Assembly: GCA_030673955.1 (NCBI GenBank)
Contig: DAOVBF010000090.1
Coordinates: forward strand, 1-5,881
Direction of reading: 5' to 3'
DNA length: 5,881 nt
DNA from: Deltaproteobacteria bacterium
Lineage (GTDB): Bacteria; Myxococcota_A; UBA9160; SZUA-336
Shown here: positions 1 to 5,738 of the stretch, piece after piece
How positions within the stretch are numbered: position 1 is the first letter of the stretch
How the letters are laid out: each line of letters starts with the position of its first letter
Notes under the pieces: model-generated
Database searches by the model: none
Seen by the model: only the letters and a program-made list of their open reading frames with translations
What the model was told of the DNA's origin: nothing
Position numbers and translations under genes: made by a program

Positions 1-2451
1 CACCTCTCCGACCAGGAGCTGATCCTGGAGAATCGACTTGGCCTCCTCGAGCAGCTGCTTGCGGACCTCGGCGCCCTCGAGCACCTCGACGGCCTCGAAG
101 AGCGCGCCGTAGGCGTCGATCACGGGCCGAATCGGCGTGACCAGGAACGCGAGCCAGCTCGCTCCCGCGGGAAGCACCGTGAGCTCGCCCGACGCCTCGG
201 CAGCCACCCAGCCCCTCGCCAGCATGTGGTCCAGAAGCCGTTCGAGCGTCTGCCGACGCTCCTCCTCGTTGCTGGGGGGGAAGTACTCGAAGCGCAAGAG
301 CTCGAGCCAGGCGCTGGCCTCCCCGAGGACGGTCTCCCGCGTGCCATCGACGCGGAGCGCGAGCGCGAGTACGGCCGGCCAAACCAGGGCGGGCGCAATC
401 GTCGTGCGGTAGTAATCGAGCCGATCTCTCACGTCGGCCGCGTAATGCAGGAGACCTCCGGTGCGGCTGTCCTTGCGCTCGACCAGGTGACTTTGGAGAA
501 GAAGCTCGAGCGTTGCCTCTGGTTGCCCTTCCCTCAACGCGTGCTCGAGCGGCTCCGACAGCGGCACCTGCAAGAGCTGCAGGATCGCCCCGAGCTCTTC
601 GACCCGGGCCCGGAATTCCTCCTCCCGCAGTCCCCGCCCCGGGCTGGAGAGCAGCGCGGCCGACGAGACGGCGCTCCGCCCCGCCGTGATGAGCCCGTTG
701 ATGCGCCAGCAAAGCTCGTTCCCCAGCTGCTCGATGATCCGACGCAGCTCGCTGCGGTCCTCCGGATCGCCCCGGCTCGGCGTCAACCGCTCGGCCCGGA
801 CTCGCTCGGCAAGTGAGATGGGCTCTCCGAAGCGCACCATCACGCTGCCGAAGCGGTGTCGGAGAAGCCGGCGGGAGCGGACCAGCCCCAGCAGGCTCTC
901 CCTGGTCTTCTGCGCACCGTGTCGTTCCTCGGTCATGGAGCTCTCCTCGACCAGGCGCTCATAGGTGAAGCCGACCGGCACCAGGTAGAGATCGCTGCGG
1001 ACGCCGCGGGCGAAAGCCTCGACGATCATGCTCAGCATGCCGAGCCTGGGTGTCAGGGTCTTGCCCGTGCGGGAGCGCGTGCCTTCGATGAAGAACTCCT
1101 GCGTGGCACCGTCCTTGATGAGCAGCCCGACGTAGCTGCGGAAGACAGCCGTATAGAGCGGTTCGCCTTCGAAGCTGCGGCGCAGAAAGAACGCACCGGC
1201 GCGACGGAAGACAGGCCCCAGGGGCCAAAACGCGAGGTTGATGCCCGCCGCCACGTGCGGGGGCACCAGGTGCCGCTCGTAGAACAGCCAGGACAGGATC
1301 ACGTAGTCGAAGTGACTGCGATGGCTCGGCACCAAGACCAGGGGGTGCAGCTTGGCCGCCTCGACGATCCGATCCAGTCCGTGGACCTCGACTCGCCCGA
1401 ACAGCCGCTCGAACATCCAGCTCACGATCACATCGAGGATGGCCAGGGTGGTCGCGCTGGGCCGGGCGGCAATCTCGCGCAGGTAGCGGCGCGCGCGGGC
1501 CTCGACGCGGGCGTGCGAGCGCCGCCCCGCCGCCACCGCTTCGATCGCACGTTGCACCTCGGGCTCGACCATCACCGCTTCCTCGATCTTCTCGAGCACC
1601 CGCAGCGCCGCACCGAGCACGGGTTTCTCCTCGCGCCGCAGGAAGATCATGAGCGAGCGCCTCACCTGCTTGACCACCCGCTCGCGGCCATCCGCTCGTC
1701 GCTCGTCCACGAAGGCCCGCAGATCGATCGGGGTGCCGACCCGCACAGCAAGGTTCCGGTAGTTCCACAGGAAGGAGATGATCTTTCCGGTGTCTGAGGG
1801 ACGCGCCGGCGCGCCATAGAAGACGTTCAGGAAGCGGCGTTGGCGCCGCGAGCCCTTACGCCAGAACAGCGCCAGAGGCACGAGGGCGACCGGAATCGGC
1901 TGGGCGAAACACGTGTCTACGACCTCCCTCAGATAGTCGAGCTCCGAGTGGCCCGACGCGACCGCGCCCCGTCGCGTCCGCAAGCGCTGACCGACCTTCG
2001 CGGTCCGCAGGAACAGAAAGAGCGACCCGCCCTCCGAGAGGATCCGCCGCGTCCGTACGATTTGTCGCTCCCTCACGCGGTGGGATCCACGGCGCAGCCT
2101 CTCCACGATGCCCGCGAAGAGCAGTCGGAACGCCTTCCCCAGCGGACGGTAGTAGAAGAAGCGGATGCCGTTCGCCGCGCACGAGAGGCGGATGCCTTCG
2201 GAGAGAAAGAGCCAGTTGAAGAGGAAGTAGTCGAGGCGCGAGCTGTAGCGCATGACGTACACCACCGCGCCCCGCGTCTCGAGCTTGCGCAGCTCTTCCG
2301 TGGAACCGCGCTCGAGTTGGAAACCCGTGAAAAAGCGCTGGGCGAAGGCGCGCGCCAGCCACCAGAAGCGGGGAGTCATCGCCGTGTACGGATCGAAGGG
2401 GGGCCCCTCCCTCTCGGGCCGCCCCGCCGGCGACTCCCGTGCTGACTCCAT
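1..2451 (-). CDS. plsB: Glycerol-3-phosphate 1-O-acyltransferase PlsB (3' end beyond the window)
   Basis: Peripheral inner-membrane enzyme that acylates sn-glycerol-3-phosphate at position 1, the committing step of phospholipid synthesis. The frame is open for 817 codons from the ATG at 2451 to base 1, with no stop, so the C-terminus is missing. All four acyltransferase motifs are present: HRSHFD at residues 377-382 (catalytic His377, Asp382), GAFFLRR at 419-425, FFIEGTRSRTGK at about 453-464 and LVPVGFTYE at 490-498. The stretch LVPPHVAAGINLAFWP (395-410) is close to E. coli PlsB as I recall it. The E. coli enzyme is about 807 residues with the catalytic His near 306, so this one has about 70 extra residues before the motif and probably lacks about 60 at the end. 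Residues 62-156 look like a degenerate acyltransferase repeat. The start is supported by an SD-like AAGGGGGTG six bases upstream; Met25 is the alternative. It lies 60 bases downstream of the SDR gene, probably in the same operon. Confidence 0.95.
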   Translation of the reverse strand, partial: MESARESPAGRPEREGPPFDPYTAMTPRFWWLARAFAQRFFTGFQLERGSTEELRKLETRGAVVYVMRYSSRLDYFLFNWLFLSEGIRLSCAANGIRFFYYRPLGKAFRLLFAGIVERLRRGSHRVRERQIVRTRRILSEGGSLFLFLRTAKVGQRLRTRRGAVASGHSELDYLREVVDTCFAQPIPVALVPLALFWRKGSRRQRRFLNVFYGAPARPSDTGKIISFLWNYRNLAVRVGTPIDLRAFVDERRADGRERVVKQVRRSLMIFLRREEKPVLGAALRVLEKIEEAVMVEPEVQRAIEAVAAGRRSHARVEARARRYLREIAARPSATTLAILDVIVSWMFERLFGRVEVHGLDRIVEAAKLHPLVLVPSHRSHFDYVILSWLFYERHLVPPHVAAGINLAFWPLGPVFRRAGAFFLRRSFEGEPLYTAVFRSYVGLLIKDGATQEFFIEGTRSRTGKTLTPRLGMLSMIVEAFARGVRSDLYLVPVGFTYERLVEESSMTEERHGAQKTRESLLGLVRSRRLLRHRFGSVMVRFGEPISLAERVRAERLTPSRGDPEDRSELRRIIEQLGNELCWRINGLITAGRSAVSSAALLSSPGRGLREEEFRARVEELGAILQLLQVPLSEPLEHALREGQPEATLELLLQSHLVERKDSRTGGLLHYAADVRDRLDYYRTTIAPALVWPAVLALALRVDGTRETVLGEASAWLELLRFEYFPPSNEEERRQTLERLLDHMLARGWVAAEASGELTVLPAGASWLAFLVTPIRPVIDAYGALFEAVEVLEGAEVRKQLLEEAKSILQDQLLVGEV

Positions 2452-2457
2452 TGTGCT

Positions 2458-2466
2458 CACCCCCTT
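2458..2466 (-). promoter_or_regulatory. Ribosome-binding site of plsB
   Basis: On the minus strand AAGGGGGTG lies six bases before the ATG at 2451. It differs from the ideal AAGGAGGTG at one base. It supports the 2451 start over the in-frame ATG 24 codons later, and lets plsB be translated independently of the upstream SDR gene. Confidence 0.7.
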
Positions 2467-2511
2467 CGCTTTACCCAGGATGGGTCCGCTCGGCAAGTCG
2501 CGAGGGCAGAC

Positions 2512-3381
2512 CTACATGAAGCTGATGGGCTCGTCGGGCAGGAAGATCTTCTCTTCGTTCTGGGCGATGTCCTGCGCGGAAATGTCACCGCTCTCCTTCC
2601 GCAACCCGTCCGACATCACCATTTTGAGCTCCGCCACACGTCGGCCGCCCGCGAACAGGAACTTCCCGGTCTTGTCCTTCGAGAGATCGCTCACCATGTA
2701 GAGGACGGTGGGCGCGATCCGCTCGGCGCTCAGCTGCGCGCGGCTCTCTTCGCTGCCCATGCCCGGCAGATCCTCGGTCATGCGGGTCACGGCCACCGGC
2801 GCGAGGCCCCACACTCGGATGTTGTACTTCTTGCCCTCCAGTGCGAGGCAGCGCGTAAAGCCCGCGATGCCCGCCTTTGCCGCGCCGTAGTTGGTCTGTC
2901 CGAAGTTCCCCAGCAACCCCGAGGTCGAGCTGGTGTTCACGATCACGCCGCCCTCGCCGCGCGCCTTCATGTGATTGAACACGGGGCGTGTCATGCAGTA
3001 GACGCCCTTCAGGTGGACGCTGATTACCGCGTCCCAGTCGGGCTCCTCGAGCTTGGCCAGGGTCTTGTCGCGCAGGATTCCGGCGTTGTTGATGAGAATG
3101 TCGACCTTGCCGAAGGCATCGAGCGCCGTCTGCAGGATCTGCTCGCCGCCCTTGACCGTGCTGACCGATTCGTAGTTCGCGACGGCCTCCCCTCCAGCCG
3201 TCTTGATCTCGTCCGCGACCTGATCGGCCAGCGCCTTGCCGCTGCCGCTGCCGTCGCGCGTGCCGCCCAGGTCGTTCACCACCACCGCAGCGCCCTCCTT
3301 GGCGAGCAGCAGCGCATGCTCACGGCCCAAGCCCCCGCCTGCGCCAGTCACGATCGCTACCTTGCCTTCCACAAGACCCAT
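2512..3381 (-). CDS. SDR-family oxidoreductase, MFE-2/HSD17B4-like (probable 3-hydroxyacyl-CoA dehydrogenase)
   Basis: A 289-residue classical short-chain dehydrogenase. The Rossmann dinucleotide loop TGAGGGLG is at residues 12-19, and Asp37 in VVVNDLGG follows strand 2, which favours NAD(H). NNAG is at 98-101. The catalytic Ser152, Tyr165 and Lys169 sit in SSTSGLLGNFGQTNYGAAK. The long VNDLGG...GSG insert, NNAGILRD, GNFGQTNY and a C-terminal extension past about residue 240 match the dehydrogenase domain of peroxisomal multifunctional enzyme type 2. That domain oxidises (3R)-hydroxyacyl-CoA. His123 sits where many SDRs have the tetrad Asn; the human enzyme also has His there as I recall it. 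No hydratase or SCP2 domain is fused, so this is the stand-alone form. The start has a perfect SD. It precedes plsB by 60 bases on the same strand, suggesting acyl-chain or lipid metabolism. Exact substrate and direction are unknown; a 3-oxoacyl reductase or steroid-type role is possible. Confidence 0.92.
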   Translation of the reverse strand: MGLVEGKVAIVTGAGGGLGREHALLLAKEGAAVVVNDLGGTRDGSGSGKALADQVADEIKTAGGEAVANYESVSTVKGGEQILQTALDAFGKVDILINNAGILRDKTLAKLEEPDWDAVISVHLKGVYCMTRPVFNHMKARGEGGVIVNTSSTSGLLGNFGQTNYGAAKAGIAGFTRCLALEGKKYNIRVWGLAPVAVTRMTEDLPGMGSEESRAQLSAERIAPTVLYMVSDLSKDKTGKFLFAGGRRVAELKMVMSDGLRKESGDISAQDIAQNEEKIFLPDEPISFM

Positions 3382-3385
3382 TGCA

Positions 3386-3394
3386 CACCTCCTT
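3386..3394 (-). promoter_or_regulatory. Ribosome-binding site of the SDR gene
   Basis: On the minus strand AAGGAGGTG ends four bases before the ATG at 3381. All nine bases pair with the 16S anti-Shine-Dalgarno sequence. It fixes the SDR start and predicts efficient translation, in contrast with ffh on the other strand, which has no recognisable SD. Confidence 0.85.
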
Positions 3395-3397
3395 CAT

Positions 3398-3417
3398 CCC
3401 CCGGCTCTACTCGGGGG
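3398..3417 (-). promoter_or_regulatory. GC hairpin in the SDR leader, next to the SD
   Basis: Read on the minus strand, CCCCCG, loop AGTAGAGC, then CGGGGG forms a perfect 6-bp stem with an 8-base loop. It ends three bases upstream of the AAGGAGGTG ribosome-binding site. It does not hide the SD, and no U tract follows, so it is not an intrinsic terminator. It could stabilise the mRNA 5' end or keep the SD single-stranded. It is present only if transcription starts upstream of 3417. Confidence 0.35.
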
Positions 3418-3491
3418 CGCAAATTAGGAACACCACCTCTGGAGACTCTGGCACAGGCTACGTGCAGCGTGCAATTCCGGCCAGGGCAGGC

Positions 3492-3503
3492 TGTGCTAGC
3501 TTG
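3492..3503 (+). promoter_or_regulatory. Putative extended -10 element for ffh
   Basis: TGTGCTAGCTTG contains TAGCTT at 3497-3502, which matches TATAAT at three positions including the first TA and last T, with a TG just upstream. No good -35 lies at the usual 16-18 base spacing (ATTCCG or TTCCGG only). If it is used, transcription would start about 3508-3510, only a few bases before the ffh ATG at 3513, giving a nearly leaderless mRNA. That would fit the lack of an SD. Weak single-site evidence. Confidence 0.25.
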
Positions 3504-3512
3504 CCCGCGGTC

Positions 3513-5018
3513 ATGTTCGAGACGCTGACGCGAGGATTCCGCGAAGCGCGCGACCGTCTGCGGGGGGTGACCCGGCTGACGGAAGAGAACATCGCCGAGG
3601 CCTTGCGCGAGGTGCGGATGTCGCTGCTGGAGGCGGACGTGGACCTCGCGATCGTACGCGGCTTTCTCGAGCGCGTCAGCGAACGCTGCAAAGGCCAGCA
3701 GGTCACACTCCACGCCGGCCGGCAGGGCGAACGTCTTCACGTCTCGCCGGGGGACCACTTCGCAAAGGCCTGCTACGAGGAGCTGGTGGCCTTGATGGGG
3801 CAACCGGAGCCCATTGCCAAGGCAAAGGACACGCGTGTCCTCATGCTGCTGGGTCTCCAGGGCACCGGAAAGACCTCCACCGCGGCCAAGCTCGCCCTGC
3901 ACCTGAAGAAAGCGGGGGAGCGGCCGCTGCTGGTTGCCGCCGACGTTCGCCGCCCCGCCGCTCGTGAGCAGCTCGAGGTGCTGGGCGGGCAGATCGGGGT
4001 GGAGGTGTACGCGCGCGCCGGCAGCGATGCCGCCGCGATCTGTGCCGACGCGGTCGCACACGCCCGCGAGACCCGGCTCGGCAGCGTGATCCTCGACACC
4101 GCGGGGCGCCTGCAGATCGACGACGAGCTGATGCGCGAGCTCGAGCAGGTCGCCGAGCGCACGACCCCAGAGTTCAGCCTGCTCGTCTGTGACGCGATGA
4201 TGGGGCGCGAAGCGGTGAACGTGGCTCGCGGATTCTCGGAACGTCTGCGCCTGGACGGGCTCATCCTGACCAAGCTCGATGGCGACGCGCGCGGCGGTGC
4301 AGCGCTGTCGATCCGCAACGCGACGGGCGTGCCTATTCGCTTCATCACCACGGGCGAGGGGACGGACCGTCTGGAGCTCTTCCGGCCCGAGGGATTGGCT
4401 TCCCGCGTCCTCGGCATGGGCGACGTCGTCGGCCTGATGCAGGACTTCGAGGAGGTCGCGGACACCGAGCAGGCGGAGAAAGACGCGCGCCGCCTGCTCC
4501 AGGGCCGCTTTACGCTGGAGGACTTTCTCGCTCAGCTACGCACGTTGCAGCGCATGGGCCCGCTTCAGGACATGGTCGAGAAGCTCCCGTTCGCTGGAGA
4601 CCTGCTTCCCGAGGGTGCACAGGTCGACGGCCACGAACTCAAGCGGGTGGAGGCAATGATCCTGTCGATGACCCCGGAGGAGCGTGCACGTCCGGAGATC
4701 TTGAACCGCTCACGCCAGGAGCGCATCGCAGGCGGCTCCGGCACCCAGCTCCAGCACTTGACCGAGACGCTCAAGCGCTTCGAGACGATGCGGAAGCTGA
4801 TGGGCCAGCTCGGCAAGGGCGGCATGCTCTCTCGGATTCCCGGCATCGGCAAGATGATGGGTGGCGGCCTGCCGGACCTCGATCCCGCGGCGCTGGGAGA
4901 GCTCGGGCTCGGCGGGCCGCCCCCCGGCCGTCGCGCCGCGCGCGCGCAGAAGGCCGAAGCCCGCCGCCAACAGCGCAAGGCGATGAAGAAACACAAGCGC
5001 CGCGGCAAGCGGCGCTAG
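3513..5018 (+). CDS. ffh: Signal recognition particle protein Ffh (SRP54 GTPase)
   Basis: A 501-residue GTPase that binds 4.5S RNA and signal peptides of nascent membrane proteins and docks with FtsY at the inner membrane. The N domain (about 1-100) carries ALREVRMSLLEADVDL. In the G domain the P-loop is GLQGTGKTST at 114-123, with DVRRPAA at 144-150, DTAGRL at 195-200, TKLDGDARGGA at 253-263 and TTGEG at 279-283. The methionine-rich M domain runs from about 325; its RNA-binding helix is SRQERIAGGSG at 400-410. The last 29 residues contain 16 Arg or Lys. The N domain has about nine extra residues at 62-82 compared with E. coli Ffh, like Myxococcus Ffh as I recall it. I chose the ATG at 3513 because MFETLTRGF matches family starts. 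The frame is open upstream to 3381, but that part has no family resemblance. No SD is visible. The next gene starts three bases after the stop. Confidence 0.97.
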   Translation: MFETLTRGFREARDRLRGVTRLTEENIAEALREVRMSLLEADVDLAIVRGFLERVSERCKGQQVTLHAGRQGERLHVSPGDHFAKACYEELVALMGQPEPIAKAKDTRVLMLLGLQGTGKTSTAAKLALHLKKAGERPLLVAADVRRPAAREQLEVLGGQIGVEVYARAGSDAAAICADAVAHARETRLGSVILDTAGRLQIDDELMRELEQVAERTTPEFSLLVCDAMMGREAVNVARGFSERLRLDGLILTKLDGDARGGAALSIRNATGVPIRFITTGEGTDRLELFRPEGLASRVLGMGDVVGLMQDFEEVADTEQAEKDARRLLQGRFTLEDFLAQLRTLQRMGPLQDMVEKLPFAGDLLPEGAQVDGHELKRVEAMILSMTPEERARPEILNRSRQERIAGGSGTQLQHLTETLKRFETMRKLMGQLGKGGMLSRIPGIGKMMGGGLPDLDPAALGELGLGGPPPGRRAARAQKAEARRQQRKAMKKHKRRGKRR

Positions 5019-5021
5019 CCC

Positions 5022-5738
5022 ATGCAGCCGGTGATCGGGATCTCGCTCTCCCTCGACGAGCACGGACGCATTAAGCCCGAGCGCGAGCATCACTACGTCG
5101 ACACGAGCTACGTACGGGCCGTGCAAGACGCGGGTGGGCTCGCCGTCCATCTCCCGATCCAGACAGACGCGGAGGCGCTACTCGACCGCATCCACGGCCT
5201 GCTGATCACCGGGGGGGGCGATTTCGCGCCGCCGACGCCCTACCCCGGCGATGTCGTCTTCGATTTGGTGCCGGAGCGTCAGCTCGAGTTCGATCGCCAG
5301 CTCCTGACGGGAGCGCTCGAGCGGGGCATGCCCGTGCTCGGAATCTGCTACGGCATGCAACTCCTGGCCCTGCGCTTCGGCGGCAAGCTCCTCTGCCACA
5401 TCCCGCATGACCGGCCCGAGGCGAGGAACCACCAGCTGTCGGAGTCAGACGGCCAGCATGCCATCCTCATCGAGGAGCGCTCGCGCTTGGAAACTCTGCT
5501 CGGCCCCGAGCCCGGCCCCGTGAACAGCACGCATCATCAGGGCGTGGCCGAGCCGGGCCACGGCATGCGCGTGTGCGCCCGCTCCGATGACGGTCTCATC
5601 GAGGCCATCGAGCCCGAAGCCAACCGCTTTTGGATCGGTGTGCAGTGGCACCCGGAGAGGATGAAGGGCGCCCACCGCGACGCCCTCTTCGGCGCCTTCG
5701 TCGCGGCCTGTACGCCTCGCGAGAGCGCGCTTTCCTAG
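5022..5738 (+). CDS. Class I glutamine amidotransferase-like hydrolase (peptidase C26, PuuD-like)
   Basis: A 238-residue cytoplasmic protein of the family of gamma-glutamyl-GABA hydrolase (PuuD), which cleaves gamma-glutamyl amide bonds. The nucleophile elbow GICYGMQLLA places Cys109. The other triad residues, His210 and Glu212, lie in GVQWHPERM. ITGGGDFAPPTPY (62-74) is the glycine-rich loop near the active site, and NSTHHQGV (168-175) matches the family's NSxHHQ signature. Length and full motifs indicate an intact stand-alone hydrolase rather than a synthetase subunit. The ATG lies three bases after the ffh stop with no clear SD, so translation probably depends on ribosomes finishing ffh. 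No polyamine or putrescine genes are near, so the PuuD substrate should not be assumed; other gamma-glutamyl compounds or folate polyglutamate are possible. Its stop overlaps the stop of the convergent smr gene. An eight-G run at 5211-5218 encodes the GGG loop. Confidence 0.9.
   Translation: MQPVIGISLSLDEHGRIKPEREHHYVDTSYVRAVQDAGGLAVHLPIQTDAEALLDRIHGLLITGGGDFAPPTPYPGDVVFDLVPERQLEFDRQLLTGALERGMPVLGICYGMQLLALRFGGKLLCHIPHDRPEARNHQLSESDGQHAILIEERSRLETLLGPEPGPVNSTHHQGVAEPGHGMRVCARSDDGLIEAIEPEANRFWIGVQWHPERMKGAHRDALFGAFVAACTPRESALS

Larger units (their letters stand above)
3382..3512. promoter_or_regulatory. Divergent intergenic region between the SDR gene and ffh
   Basis: 131 bases separate the two divergent starts, so promoters for both the SDR-plsB unit and the ffh unit should lie here. 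The SDR side holds a strong SD and a 6-bp GC hairpin. The only AT-rich hexamer is AAATTA at 3421-3426 (TAATTT on the minus strand), a possible -10 for the SDR transcript. It has no convincing -35, and a start from it would fall inside the hairpin. The ffh side holds TGTGCTAGCTT just before the start codon. No clear operator repeat is visible. Confidence 0.5.

Noticed and set aside
959..1768. Minus-strand open frame of 269 residues within plsB
   Set aside because: It is out of frame with PlsB, is Arg/Ala/Gly-rich and shows no motifs. It shadows the true frame, which continues unbroken from 2451 to base 1.
226..2445. A chain of long plus-strand open frames (226-816, 856-1797, 1840-2445) opposite plsB
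   Set aside because: Their translations are rich in His, Gln, Asp, Arg and Pro with no domain pattern, as expected for the antisense of a GC-rich gene. The minus-strand PlsB frame has unmistakable motifs throughout.
2473..2485. Small inverted repeat ACCCA-GGA-TGGGT between the SDR gene and plsB
   Set aside because: A five-base stem with a three-base loop and no U tract. It is too weak to call a terminator or attenuator.
3450..3468. Sigma-54-like TGGCAC...TGC
   Set aside because: The distance between the GG and GC elements is two bases too long for the -24/-12 consensus.
3381..3512. A 44-residue N-terminal extension of ffh in the same open frame
   Set aside because: It has no Ffh resemblance, overlaps the SDR start codon, and family proteins begin at the equivalent of MFETLTRGF.
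3357..4465. Minus-strand open frames opposite ffh (3357-4061 and 3773-4465)
   Set aside because: Low-complexity Arg/Ser- or His/Gly-rich translations with no recognisable domain, antisense to a clearly coding Ffh.
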